Source: Williamsia serinedens
GTDB taxonomy: Bacteria > Actinomycetota > Actinomycetes > Mycobacteriales > Mycobacteriaceae
NCBI RefSeq assembly: GCF_024171725.1
Contig: NZ_JAMTCG010000005.1
Coordinates: forward strand, 62,001-126,000
Direction of reading: 5' to 3'
Length of the DNA stretch: 64,000 bases
The position numbers were made by a program, and so were the translations under genes. Below the pieces are notes generated by a model. That model was given only the letters and a program-made list of their open reading frames with translations, searched no databases and was not told the DNA's origin. Below are positions 45,256 to 53,889 of this stretch, piece after piece (the stretch's first letter is position 1; every line of letters starts with the position of its first letter).

Positions 45256-46149
45256 ATGACAGCACCGCGACACGACGAGGCGCAGCGGGCACGCGCGCGG
45301 ACCGCCTATCAGACGCTCGAGCCGCTCAACGTGCTCGCGTACTTTCATCCCGGCACCGCGCAGGCGCAGACCGACACCGGATTGGACCCCTACGCCTGGT
45401 ACGTCGGTGCCCGGGGCGCGCCGCTCGGCGACTGCGTCGGGTCGGTCGTGTCCGCGGCGTTCTTCAACTTCAACCCCGCGATGGTCGAGCCCGGCTGGGC
45501 GGCCGCGAGGAGGGTCGGCCTCGACGTCGTCCACGCCCGCCGCGAGCAGATGCTCGCCGAGGCCCTCGCCGAGATCTGGGGCGACGCGGCCGCGTCGGAC
45601 GACGTACGACAACTCGCCGACCGCCTCCTCGACGTGGCGGCGTCGGTGCCGATGGCCGGTCGCACCCTCGCATCGGCGTGGGCGGAGTGCACCCCGCCCG
45701 ACGACCCGGCCGTGCGGTTGTGGCACGCGGTGTCGGTGCTGCGCGAGTGGCGGGGTGACGGCCATGTCGCCGCTCTCACCGCCGCCGGGTTCGACCGCCT
45801 CGAGGCCGTCGTCTTCCACGAGGCAACCCATCCCGATCCGAGCCTGCGCAAGCGCGGCCTGGGCAAGCGGGTCTCCCAGCTCACCCGCGCGTGGTCGGAC
45901 GAGGACTGGGAGGCTGCGAAGTCCGCTCTGATCGCCCGCGGGGTGCTCCGCGAGACCGGCGCCGACGAGCCGGACGCGCTGTCCGACGAGGGAGGTCGCC
46001 TCTACGACGAGCTCGAGGTGATCACCGACGACGCCGCCGCGGCGGCCTGGGTCGGCGTCGACGACTTCGACGACCTCATCGGCCGGATCCGCCCCTACAT
46101 CAAGCAGATCCTCGACGCCGGCGTCCTCCCGGGCACGAAGAAGAAGTAG
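45256..46149 (+). CDS. SCO6745-family helix-turn-helix-like protein
   Basis: Protein of 297 residues, rich in helices, with the pattern of the actinobacterial SCO6745 family: N-terminal LEPLNVLAYFHPGTAQAQ, central NFNPAMVEPGWAAA, then a winged-helix-like C-terminus (WSDEDWEAAKSALIARGVLRE, LSDEGGRLYDELEVITD). It may bind DNA or a ligand; neither has been shown for the family to my knowledge. It is divergent from the permease operon (79-bp gap) and followed by two palindromic repeats. Confidence 0.78.
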   Translation: MTAPRHDEAQRARARTAYQTLEPLNVLAYFHPGTAQAQTDTGLDPYAWYVGARGAPLGDCVGSVVSAAFFNFNPAMVEPGWAAARRVGLDVVHARREQMLAEALAEIWGDAAASDDVRQLADRLLDVAASVPMAGRTLASAWAECTPPDDPAVRLWHAVSVLREWRGDGHVAALTAAGFDRLEAVVFHEATHPDPSLRKRGLGKRVSQLTRAWSDEDWEAAKSALIARGVLRETGADEPDALSDEGGRLYDELEVITDDAAAAAWVGVDDFDDLIGRIRPYIKQILDAGVLPGTKKK

Positions 46150-46151
46150 AC

Positions 46152-46228
46152 GCCGTCACAATCGTCCGCCATACGCGAGCAGAGGGCGATATGCCCTCCA
46201 CGCACGCCCAGCGGACGTTTGTGACGGC
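46152..46228. repeat. Dispersed palindromic repeat, family A copy 2
   Basis: Outer arms CCGTCACA (46153-46160) and TGTGACGG (46220-46227) pair perfectly. CGTCCGC (46163-46169) pairs with GCGGACG (46211-46217), and GAGGGC (46182-46187) with GCCCTC (46193-46198). All blocks align with copy 1 at 39043-39120 without gaps. It is followed 15 bp later by a family B repeat. Confidence 0.85.
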
Positions 46229-46243
46229 CGCCGGGTGCGATCG

Positions 46244-46320
46244 TGTCCGGATTCCGCGTCCAGAGTGCGTGCCGTGGTCATATCGTCCACGGTTGCCGCT
46301 GTGGGTGCGGATCTCGGTCA
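46244..46320. repeat. Dispersed palindromic repeat, family B copy 1
   Basis: Three blocks are shared with 50190-50266 at identical offsets: the 17-mer starting TGTCCG (16 of 17 identical), TATCGTCC-R-CGGT (offset 37) and TCTCGG (offset 68). The core CCGTGG/CCACGG forms a hairpin. Its right edge touches the stop codon of the leftward amidase gene. Confidence 0.8.
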
Positions 46321-47763
46321 GGCGTCCTGGATCCGGGCGAACGCGCGGTCGGCCTCGAGTTCGTAGGCGAGTTCCAGCAGAGTCGCCTCGTCGCCGTGGT
46401 CGGCGGAGAGCTGGATGCCCAGCGGCAGTCCCGCGGACGTCGAGGTCACCGGGAGCGAGATCGCCGGACCGCCGGTCGCGTTGTTCAGCGGGGTGAAGGC
46501 GACCCACCGCACCAGTCGGGGGAAGAGGACGTCGAAACCGAGTGCGGGCGAGAGGTGTCCGAGTTCGGGGGTCGTGTGGGCGACCGTCGGCGACAGCATC
46601 GCGTCGAGGCCCCGGTCGGCGAACGCGGCGCGGTACTTGGCCTCCGAGGCGCGCAGACGCCACAGCGCAGCGGGTGTGCGCCAGAAGTTCCGTTGGAACC
46701 GCCGCGACAACCCGGTCGTGAGCGACTCCAGCTCCGACGCCTCGAAGTCCGGACTCATGATCCGTCGGCCGAACTTGGTGAGGGCGAAGCCGAGCAGCGA
46801 CCAGTAGTGCACGAAGTCGTCCTTGAAGGCGACGAGGTCCTTCTCCGGCAGCGGCAGGCCGATCGGCACGACCTCGTGCCCGAGCGCCTCGAGTCGCTGA
46901 GCGGTGTCGAGGACCGCAGCACGGGTCTCGTCGTCGACAGGCAGTTCGCTGATCGACCGGTCTACCAGCCCGATCCGCATCCGACGCCCCGACGGGCCCT
47001 CGACGTGGCCGATCGGCCGCAGGCGCGGCGCGGGCCGGTACTTCTCCACCTGCGCGGCGAACGCCGCCGTGTCCCGGACGGTGCGGGTGAGCGCACCGTT
47101 GCTGACGAGGTTGACCGGCATCTGCTCGGCGTGGTCGTCCGGCAGCTCCCGACCGCGCGTGAACTTCAGCCCGACGAGACCGCACGCCGCGGCCGGGATG
47201 CGGATGGATCCACCACCGTCGTTCGCATGGGCGATCGGCACCACGCCGGCCGCGACGAGGGCCGCCGATCCGCCGGACGACGCACCCGCCGAGAACCGGG
47301 TGTCCCAGGGGTTCGGGGTGGCCGGATCGTGCTCGAACTCGGTGCTGGCGTTCAACCCGAACTCCGGCATCCGCGACTTCGCCAGGCTGATCACACCCGT
47401 CGAGAGGTACTGGTCGGTGACCGGGGAGTTGCGGCGGGCCGGCCGGGAGTGGACCGCCCGAGAGCCCTGGTCGGACGGCAGACCGGCCACGTCGGTGTTG
47501 TCCTTCACCACGGTCGGCACGCCCGCGAACACGCCCTTGCCGGGGCTGCGCGCGAAAGCCCGCGCGCGGTCGAAGTCGGGGTGGGCGACGGCGTGGAGCA
47601 CACCGACGCTCTCGAGGCGAGCAAGTGCCGCCTCGACCGCCTCGGACGCCGAGATCTCCCCGGACGCGATCCGCGCGGCGACCCCGGTCGCGTCGTCGGC
47701 CCCGAGGGCGTCGTCGGTGAAGGCGTGCACCCGGACGACGGTGTCCGGGGAGGTGTCCGTCAT
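46318..47763 (-). CDS. Amidase-signature family amidohydrolase
   Basis: Amidase of 481 residues with the Ser-cisSer-Lys triad: Lys87 in VPTVVKDN, the cis-Ser in SAGASSGGSAAL (about 162-163) and the nucleophile Ser186 in NDGGGSIRIPAA. It hydrolyses an amide to an acid and ammonia; specificity is unknown. It is divergent from the GntR regulator, and the shared gap contains the palindromic operator 62 bp upstream of this start, so it is a likely member of the same regulon. It ends inside the family B repeat. Confidence 0.9.
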   Translation of the reverse strand: MTDTSPDTVVRVHAFTDDALGADDATGVAARIASGEISASEAVEAALARLESVGVLHAVAHPDFDRARAFARSPGKGVFAGVPTVVKDNTDVAGLPSDQGSRAVHSRPARRNSPVTDQYLSTGVISLAKSRMPEFGLNASTEFEHDPATPNPWDTRFSAGASSGGSAALVAAGVVPIAHANDGGGSIRIPAAACGLVGLKFTRGRELPDDHAEQMPVNLVSNGALTRTVRDTAAFAAQVEKYRPAPRLRPIGHVEGPSGRRMRIGLVDRSISELPVDDETRAAVLDTAQRLEALGHEVVPIGLPLPEKDLVAFKDDFVHYWSLLGFALTKFGRRIMSPDFEASELESLTTGLSRRFQRNFWRTPAALWRLRASEAKYRAAFADRGLDAMLSPTVAHTTPELGHLSPALGFDVLFPRLVRWVAFTPLNNATGGPAISLPVTSTSAGLPLGIQLSADHGDEATLLELAYELEADRAFARIQDA

Positions 47764-47824
47764 CAGGCGACCCTATCGGCCGGACGAGAACACGTGTCCG
47801 GTCGTGGTCGCGCACGGGTGGTTG

Positions 47825-47838
47825 GATTGTTGACAATC
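47825..47838. promoter_or_regulatory. GntR/FCD regulator operator, site 1
   Basis: GATTGT-TG-ACAATC is a perfect inverted repeat in the gap between the amidase and gntR genes. Its 13-nt core ATTGTTGACAATC recurs exactly, on the other strand, at 60937-60950 before the aminotransferase operon. It contains TTGACA (47829-47834), with CACCAT 17 bp downstream, so a bound repressor would cover the -35 of the gntR promoter. Such a TTGT..ACAA core is usual for FCD-type regulators. Confidence 0.8.
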
Positions 47839-47928
47839 TACCGTCGGCACCGCACCATCGGATCACTGACCGAGACGAGTACGGGGAGATCGCCCTGACT
47901 GACGTGTGCGGGCACCCCGGGCGTGCCC

Positions 47929-48675
47929 ATGACTGACGCAGCAGCCTCCGGCATGCGGACCGACACCACCGCCGCACGCCGCCGTGTGTTGGCGCCGTTG
48001 GTGCAGGAGTCGACGCCGGCGATCATCGCCCGCCAGTTGCGTGCCGCCATCGCCGACGGTGAATTCCCGCCGGGCTCGCAGTTGACCGAGAGCGGCTTGG
48101 CGGCCGACCTGGGCGTGAGCCGAGGACCGCTGCGCGAGGCGATGCAACGTCTGACGCAAGAAGGGCTGCTGGTCAGCCACCGCAATCGCGGCCTCTTCGT
48201 CATCTCCATGGACGACGACGACATCAACGACATGTACGTCGCGCGGACCGCGATCGAACGCGCGGCGCTCGCGCAGGTCGTCGCGGGGCACGACGAGGAG
48301 GACCTCGCCGTGCTCCGGGCCGCTATCGATCACATGCAGCAGTTCGCCGACGACCCCAACGGTCGCGAGATCGCCGACGCGGACATGGGTTTCCATGCGC
48401 AGCTCGTCGAATGCGCTCGCAGCCCGCGGTTGTCACGGATGCACGAGACGATCCTCATCGAGACGCGAATGTGCCTGGGCGCCATGCGGGGCACCTACGC
48501 GTCGGCGCAGGCACGCATCGACGAGCACACCGATCTCCTGCGTGCGATCGAGGCGGGGGACGCGGAATCCGCCGACCGGCTGATGATCGCCCACATGCGT
48601 GACGGGTTGGCGCGGATCATGCCCCAGGAGTCGACGGTGACCGCCCGGACCGTGCCGCCCGCGCATCCGCGATGA
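47929..48675 (+). CDS. GntR-family regulator with FCD domain
   Basis: Regulator of 248 residues. The N-terminal winged helix (IIARQLRAAIADGEFPPGSQ, then LGVSRGPLREAMQRLTQEGL) is followed by an all-helical FCD ligand domain whose metal-site residues appear in DMGFHAQLVECA, DEHTDLLRAI and IAHMRDG. FCD proteins sense small organic acids, often pathway intermediates. ATG 47929 and GTG 47923 are both possible. A palindrome 91 bp upstream recurs before the aminotransferase operon at 60.9 kb, so it probably controls that operon, itself and the amidase. The transporter gene follows on the same strand. Confidence 0.9.
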   Translation: MTDAAASGMRTDTTAARRRVLAPLVQESTPAIIARQLRAAIADGEFPPGSQLTESGLAADLGVSRGPLREAMQRLTQEGLLVSHRNRGLFVISMDDDDINDMYVARTAIERAALAQVVAGHDEEDLAVLRAAIDHMQQFADDPNGREIADADMGFHAQLVECARSPRLSRMHETILIETRMCLGAMRGTYASAQARIDEHTDLLRAIEAGDAESADRLMIAHMRDGLARIMPQESTVTARTVPPAHPR

Positions 48676-48793
48676 CCTGCAAAGCCGTCCGAGAACGCCG
48701 CGCCGCCGAGACAGAAGGGCTAGGGTCGGACGGTCGGTCTGACGACCATGGGACACGACGCACGATGCGCGACGACATGTCGGAGGAATCACG

Positions 48794-50176
48794 ATGACCA
48801 CCAATCTGTCGAAGGACGACGGCGTCCCGGCGCTTCCGGACTCGGAGTCCGTCGAGGGACGCAAGTTGCTGCGCAAGGCGATCGGCGCCTCGGCGATGGG
48901 CAACGCGACCGAGTGGTACGACTACGGCGTCTACGCCGCGACGGCCACCTACCTCACCACCGCGTTCTTCCCCGGTGACCTGGGGACGATCGGCACGATG
49001 CTGGGCTTCGCGATCTCGTTCGCACTGCGCCCCCTGGGCGGGATGGTGTGGGGTCCGATCGGCGACCGCATCGGGCGCAAAGCCGTTCTGGCCATGACGA
49101 TCCTGCTGATCTCGATCGCGACCGCACTCATCGGTGTCCTGCCCACCCACGCGGTGGCCGGCATCTGGGCGCCGATCCTGCTGATCGTGTTGCGGGTCAT
49201 CCAGGGCTTCTCCACCGGCGGCGAATACGGCGGCGCCGCAACGTTCATGGCCGAGTACGCGCCGGATGCCAAGCGCGGCAGGTACGGATCGTTCCTCGAG
49301 TTCGGCACACTCGCCGGCTTCGTCATGGGTACCGCATTCGTGCTCGTTCTCGAGCTGAGCCTCACCGACGACCAGATGCAGACATGGGGATGGCGCATCC
49401 CGTTCTACTTCGCCCTGCCGCTCGGCCTCATCGGGCTCTACCTGCGGAGCCAGATGGAGGACACCCCCGTCTTCCGGGAGATCGAGCAGAAGGGCGAGAT
49501 CGAGGGCACGGCATGGTCGCGCTTCGTCGATCTGCTCCGTGACTACCGCCGTCCGATCATCATCATGTTCGGGATGGTGATCGCGCTCAACGTCGCGAAC
49601 TACACGCTGCTGGCGTACCTGCCGACCTACCTCAAGAACACGATCGGCCTCGAGGGCAACGACAGCACGGTCACCATGCTGATCGGGCAGCTGGTGATGA
49701 TGGCGCTGATCCCGTTCGTGGGCAGACTCTCCGACAGGACCGGTCGCAAGCCGATGTGGTGGGGGTCGTTGATCGGGTTGTTCGTGTTCGCCCTGCCCAT
49801 GTTCTGGTTGATGGGCAAGGGATTCGCCTGGGCCATCATCGGATTCGTGGTCCTGGGTGTGCTCTACATCCCTCAGCTGGCCACCATCTCCGCCACGTTC
49901 CCGGCGATGTTCCCGACGCAGGTGCGCTACGCCGGCTTCGCGATCTCCTACAACGTGGCCACAGCGGCGTTCGGTGGTACCGCCCCGCTCGTCAACGATG
50001 CGGTGGTCGAGAACAACTCGGGGTGGGACCTCTTCCCGGCCGGCTACATGATGATCGCGTGCGCCATCGGCATGGTGTCGATGGTCTTCCTCCGGGAGAC
50101 CGCGGGCTGCTCGATCCGCGGTACCGAGATCCCCGGCGAGGCGACGGACGCCGAGAAGGCCCTCGCCTCGGCCTGA
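48794..50176 (+). CDS. MFS metabolite:H+ symporter (ProP-like)
   Basis: Importer of 460 residues with 12 helices in the metabolite:H+ symporter family of ProP, ShiA and KgtP. Typical motifs are SAMGNATEWYDYGVYAATA before helix 1, GDRIGRKAVL in loop 2-3, and IQGFSTGGEYGGAATFMAEY in helix 4-5. ProP-type relatives import osmolytes such as ectoine, proline and betaine, which fits the ectoine-hydrolase-like operon nearby. The C-terminal coiled coil of E. coli ProP is missing, so it is probably not itself an osmosensor. ATG 48794 has GGAGG upstream. Confidence 0.9.
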   Translation: MTTNLSKDDGVPALPDSESVEGRKLLRKAIGASAMGNATEWYDYGVYAATATYLTTAFFPGDLGTIGTMLGFAISFALRPLGGMVWGPIGDRIGRKAVLAMTILLISIATALIGVLPTHAVAGIWAPILLIVLRVIQGFSTGGEYGGAATFMAEYAPDAKRGRYGSFLEFGTLAGFVMGTAFVLVLELSLTDDQMQTWGWRIPFYFALPLGLIGLYLRSQMEDTPVFREIEQKGEIEGTAWSRFVDLLRDYRRPIIIMFGMVIALNVANYTLLAYLPTYLKNTIGLEGNDSTVTMLIGQLVMMALIPFVGRLSDRTGRKPMWWGSLIGLFVFALPMFWLMGKGFAWAIIGFVVLGVLYIPQLATISATFPAMFPTQVRYAGFAISYNVATAAFGGTAPLVNDAVVENNSGWDLFPAGYMMIACAIGMVSMVFLRETAGCSIRGTEIPGEATDAEKALASA

Positions 50177-50189
50177 GAGAGGGGCGATC

Positions 50190-50266
50190 TGTCCGAATTC
50201 CGCGTCGTGGGTGGGCACCGTGGACGTATCGTCCGCGGTGCCCACCCACAGCGCGTTTCTCGGACA
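50190..50266. repeat. Dispersed palindromic repeat, family B copy 2
   Basis: Very stable: 20-nt arms 50207-50226 and 50230-50249 pair with a single T-G wobble around a 3-nt loop, flanked by outer arms CTGTCCGA (50189-50196) and TCGGACAG (50260-50267). It lies between convergent genes, with its right edge touching the stop of the gene at 50268. It is collinear with copy 1 at 46244-46320 and may act as a bidirectional terminator. Confidence 0.88.
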
Positions 50267-50267
50267 G

Positions 50268-50711
50268 TCAGCGAACACACCGGCGGAAGTCAGGCGTGCG
50301 CCGCAGCCTCGGTGGATAGCGGTCCACCATCGCCGACCATCCGGGGTTCACCTCGTGCTCGAAGCGAATGCCGGCCGCCGCCGCGAAGTTCTGCAGCGCA
50401 GGGTCGCTGAGCCCGGCGTTCGGCAGCACAGCCAATACCCGATCGTCGATCGAGATGGCGAGCAGCTGAACGGGGTTGTCGCGCCGAATGATCGCGCCCA
50501 CCGTGCCTCGGACGGGGTGGCGGTCACCGTGGGCGTCGACGACGGCGAGTCCTCGATCGTCGAGTACAAGGCCACCGTGAGCGAACCATCCGGGCGACGG
50601 GGTGGGACCGTCGGTCGCCGACCATAGCCAGAACCGTCGGACGGGACTCCGGGGTCGGCCGTCGAGATGTGCCTCGGACCGCACCGGGCGGACGAACGTG
50701 GCATCACTCAT
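50268..50711 (-). CDS. Hypothetical protein
   Basis: Unrecognised protein of 147 residues without signal peptide or membrane helix. Short hydrophobic strands (RRFWLWSATDG, GGLVLDDRGLAVVDAHGD, VQLLAISIDDRVLAVL) suggest a small beta-rich domain, perhaps PH- or plug-like, and it ends in a basic tail. The coding potential is supported by local codon bias. It lies 12 bp downstream of the flavin reductase gene on the same strand, so they may share a transcript. Confidence 0.6.
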   Translation of the reverse strand: MSDATFVRPVRSEAHLDGRPRSPVRRFWLWSATDGPTPSPGWFAHGGLVLDDRGLAVVDAHGDRHPVRGTVGAIIRRDNPVQLLAISIDDRVLAVLPNAGLSDPALQNFAAAAGIRFEHEVNPGWSAMVDRYPPRLRRTPDFRRCVR

Positions 50712-50723
50712 TCAGGAGATCCG

Positions 50724-51323
50724 TCAGTGCGGCCGCTCGAGGTCGACGGTCGAGCTGGGCAGTCCCCACTCCATCCGGCCGAGGCGGCTGACGGCGGCGA
50801 GCTTTGCGTAGTCGGGCATGCCGTCGTCGGCGAGGATCGCGGGGTCGATCGTCAGGGCGACGACCTCACCCATCACCACGACGCTGTTGCCCACCTCGAC
50901 GCTGCGGTGGAGCTTGCACTCGATGGCGACGGGGGAGTCCCGGACGCGCAGGCAGTCGACGACGGTGGCGGGCGCCGACGCGATGTCGGCCTCGACGAAC
51001 TCATCGATGTCGCGGTCGAACCCGGCGGAGCTCGCGTTGGCCTTCTCCATCAGCGCCTGCGTGGCGATGTTGATGACGAACTGCCCGGTCTCGATCGCGT
51101 TGCGCGCGCTGTCCTTCGCGCCGCCGACCGAGGTGAACTGCACGACCGGCGGGGCCGTCGACGACACCGAGAAGAAGCTGTACGGCGACAGGTTGTCGAC
51201 CCCGTCGGCGCTGCGGCTCGACACCCAGGCGATCGGCCGGGGAACGATGCTCGAGGTCAACAGCTGATAGAAGCGGCCAGGGTCGACGTCGGCGGGATCG
51301 TGCACGATGCGGTCGGAGGACAT
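50724..51323 (-). CDS. Flavin reductase-like, FMN-binding split barrel
   Basis: Protein of 199 residues in the flavin reductase domain family: SSIVPRPIAWVSSRSADG, NLSPYSFFSVSSTAPPVVQF and INIATQALMEKANASS are the classic conserved stretches. It binds FMN and either reduces free flavin for a monooxygenase or oxidises a substrate. ATG 51323 is preceded by a GGAG-like sequence. It lies 97 bp downstream of the six-gene catabolic operon and could be its seventh member, but the gap allows an independent promoter. Confidence 0.87.
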   Translation of the reverse strand: MSSDRIVHDPADVDPGRFYQLLTSSIVPRPIAWVSSRSADGVDNLSPYSFFSVSSTAPPVVQFTSVGGAKDSARNAIETGQFVINIATQALMEKANASSAGFDRDIDEFVEADIASAPATVVDCLRVRDSPVAIECKLHRSVEVGNSVVVMGEVVALTIDPAILADDGMPDYAKLAAVSRLGRMEWGLPSSTVDLERPH

Positions 51324-51420
51324 GTCACCAGTGTGCCCGTGGCCGGTTCCCGCGACCACAACTGCCTGGCGCGACCGTCGCAGCGGTCGCGGGAGGGAGA
51401 GACGGTCGCGGGAGCGCGCG

Positions 51421-52638
51421 TCAGCCGAGGAGGCGCAGGGCGAGGACGGCGTAGGCCCGCGCCGCGGTGACGAGGTCGTCGACGGCGACGGATTCGTCCG
51501 GTTGGTGGGCCTGGCCGGTGATGTCGCCGGGACCGAGGACGATGCAGTCGACGCCGAGGTCACGGCTGACGAACCCCCCGTCGCAGGCTGCGGTCCAGCC
51601 GCCGATGGACGTGTGCGCACCGACGGCGGTCACCGCGTCGACCGCCGCCCGGACGAACGGGTGGTCCGGCGCGGTGCGGAAGCCCGGCATCGACATGGTG
51701 ACCGCGATGTCGACCTCGATGCCGTCGGAGTCGATGCCGTGTCGGCGCACCTCGGCGCGGAGGTTCTCGGCGATCGCATCGGCGTCCTCGTCGGGCATGA
51801 GACGGCGGTCGATGCCGATGGAGCAGTTCGGCGCGACGGCCGAGATCCCCTGGCCGCCCGTGATGGTGCCGACGTTCCACGTGCCGGCACCGAGGAGCGG
51901 GTCGAGGTCGGCCTGCATGGCGTCGTGATCGGCCCGGATGATGTCGATGACCTTCGTCGCGGCGTCGATCGCGTTGCGCCCGTCGGCCGGGCGACCGGAA
52001 TGGGCTGCGCGCCCGCGGATCTCGATCTCGATGTAGGACGCACCGCGGCACGCGATGACGGTCTCCATCGCGGTGGGCTCGGCGACGACACATCCGGCGT
52101 ATCCGCCAGGGTGCAGGGGATAGGCATCGGGGCCGCCGACGAGGTCGCGCACGCCGATGCCGTGCTCCTCCTCGTCGACGGTGCACACCAACTGCACCGG
52201 GCCGGAGAGGTTCTCGCCCCGCAGGGCGTCCATCGCGGCGACGATCGCCGCCAGGCCGCCCTTCATGTCGGTGCTGCCTCGTCCGACGATGCGGCCGTCG
52301 GAGACGCGCGCCGCGAACGGGTCGTCGGTCCAGCCGGGGCCGGGAGGGACGACGTCGGAGTGGCCGAGGAACATCACCCCGGGACCGTCCCCGCCGGGCA
52401 GCGTGGCCACCAGGTTCGGGCGGCCGGGTGCGACCTCCCGCACCTCGACCGTGGCGCCGACCCGCTCGGCGGCGGCCCGCAGCACGGCCACGGCCTCGCC
52501 CTCGGTACCACCGGGGTTGACGCTCGGTGCCTCCACCAGCGCGGTGGTCACCGCGACGATCTGCGCGGCGTCCACCCGTTCGCACACCGCCCGCTCACGG
52601 TCGGTCCGCGCGACGGTCTCGGTCACGGCATCGGTCAC
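51421..52638 (-). CDS. M20 metallopeptidase/deacetylase (ArgE/DapE type)
   Basis: Zinc amidohydrolase of 405 residues. Metal ligands appear in FLGHSDVVPPG (His), GRGSTDMKGG (Asp), CTVDEEEHG (catalytic Glu pair), VVAEPTAME (Glu) and GQAHQPDES (His). The dimerisation lid holds GRAAHSGRP. ArgE/DapE enzymes remove N-acyl groups from amino acids. In this operon it is the best candidate for deacetylating N-acetyl-L-2,4-diaminobutyrate, a step done by the unrelated AstE-like DoeB in proteobacterial ectoine breakdown (inference). The GTG start forms a GTGA overlap with the aminotransferase stop. It is the last gene of the operon. Confidence 0.9.
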   Translation of the reverse strand: MTDAVTETVARTDRERAVCERVDAAQIVAVTTALVEAPSVNPGGTEGEAVAVLRAAAERVGATVEVREVAPGRPNLVATLPGGDGPGVMFLGHSDVVPPGPGWTDDPFAARVSDGRIVGRGSTDMKGGLAAIVAAMDALRGENLSGPVQLVCTVDEEEHGIGVRDLVGGPDAYPLHPGGYAGCVVAEPTAMETVIACRGASYIEIEIRGRAAHSGRPADGRNAIDAATKVIDIIRADHDAMQADLDPLLGAGTWNVGTITGGQGISAVAPNCSIGIDRRLMPDEDADAIAENLRAEVRRHGIDSDGIEVDIAVTMSMPGFRTAPDHPFVRAAVDAVTAVGAHTSIGGWTAACDGGFVSRDLGVDCIVLGPGDITGQAHQPDESVAVDDLVTAARAYAVLALRLLG

Positions 52639-53861
52639 GCGACCATCTTCTCAAGGCTGACCGTGAGTCGCCGGATGCCCTCCTCGATCCGCTCGGGGGT
52701 GCTGGAGGCGAAGCAGAGGCGCAGGGCGTTGCGGAAACGACCGCCCGGCGAGAGCGCCGGACCGGGGATGAACGCGACCCCGTCGGCCAGCGCGCGCTCG
52801 AACAGCTCGCGGGTGTCGATCTCACCGAACTCGCCCGCGAGCGTCAGCCACAAGAAGAACCCGCCCTCGGGGTTCGTGGTGGTCACCCGGTCCCCGAGAT
52901 GACGCGCGATGGAGTCGAGCATCGCGTCCTTGCGCTCGCGGTAGAGCGCGCGGATCTGGCTGAGGTGGTCCTCCAGGCCGCCGCGGGCGATGTACTCGGC
53001 GACGATGTGTTGGTTGGGGACGTTGGTGCAGGTGTCCATCGCCTGCTTGCCGTTGATGAGCAACTGCCGCAACGACGGGTCGGCGTCGACCCAGCCGACG
53101 CGCCACCCGGGGGCGAGGATCTTCGAGAACGTCCGCACCGAGAACAGCAGCGGGTCCTCGGGGCTCAGCGTCCGGAACGTCGGGATGTCGGTGCCGTGGA
53201 AGCGCAGCAGCCCGTACGGGTCGTCGTCGATGATCACCGACCCCCAGCGGTGGGCCAACTCCAGCAACGCCTTCCGGCGCTCCAGCGACAGCGTCACGCC
53301 CGACGGGTTCTGGAACGTCGGGATCGTGTAGATGGCCTTCGGCGGCCGATGGTGGTGCGCGACGAGATCCTCCATGAGGTCCACGCGCATGCCCTCGTCG
53401 TCGACCGGGACCTCCAACAGCTGTGCGCCGTAGGAGAGCGCCGTGGCACTGCCGTTGGTGTACGTGGGCGACTCGACGACGACGAGGTCACCGGGGTCGA
53501 CGAACAGCTTGCACGCCAGGTCGAGTCCCTGCATGCCGCCGGTGGTGATGACCAGACGGTCCTCACTCGACGGGTCCGGGGTCCCGGCGAGGTACTTCAC
53601 CAGCAGCTCGAGCAGACGGGGCTCGCCCTCCGTGGCGCCGTAGGTGAACGACGAGGGGTCGAGGACGGAGCCCGCGATCTCCCGGAACTCCTCCGACGGG
53701 ACCGCCTCGTCCGCGGGCGATCCCATGGCGAACCGCACGATGTCGTGCTTCTGCGCGGCCAGCAGCGACGTCGACGAGTCGATCATCGAGCCGACGAGGT
53801 CCTTGGCCCGGCCGGCCAGCGGCAGGGTCGGGCTGTGGTGCGCCAGTTCGGTGGCGGTCAT
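52635..53861 (-). CDS. Class I/II PLP aminotransferase (2-aminoadipate/LysN type)
   Basis: PLP enzyme of 408 residues. The Schiff-base Lys is in SVRTFSKILAPGWRVGW; TTGGMQGLDLA, TIPTFQNPSGVTLS and VIIDDDPYGLLRFHG are family blocks. It is like the aminotransferase half of MocR regulators but has no DNA-binding domain. It probably transfers the amino group of an alpha-amino acid, and could remove nitrogen from aspartate, diaminobutyrate or a hydroxylated relative. It is the fifth gene of the operon, 28 bp after the M24 gene, and translationally coupled to the M20 gene. Confidence 0.92.
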   Translation of the reverse strand: MTATELAHHSPTLPLAGRAKDLVGSMIDSSTSLLAAQKHDIVRFAMGSPADEAVPSEEFREIAGSVLDPSSFTYGATEGEPRLLELLVKYLAGTPDPSSEDRLVITTGGMQGLDLACKLFVDPGDLVVVESPTYTNGSATALSYGAQLLEVPVDDEGMRVDLMEDLVAHHHRPPKAIYTIPTFQNPSGVTLSLERRKALLELAHRWGSVIIDDDPYGLLRFHGTDIPTFRTLSPEDPLLFSVRTFSKILAPGWRVGWVDADPSLRQLLINGKQAMDTCTNVPNQHIVAEYIARGGLEDHLSQIRALYRERKDAMLDSIARHLGDRVTTTNPEGGFFLWLTLAGEFGEIDTRELFERALADGVAFIPGPALSPGGRFRNALRLCFASSTPERIEEGIRRLTVSLEKMVA

Positions 53862-53889
53862 GGGGTCGCTCCTTCGTGGTCGCGTCGGC

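Noticed and set aside
48732-48747. GGTCG-N6-CGACC as a third regulator operator before the ProP-like gene
   Set aside because: Only 5-bp arms in GC-rich DNA, and no match to the TTGT-N2-ACAA core of the other two sites.
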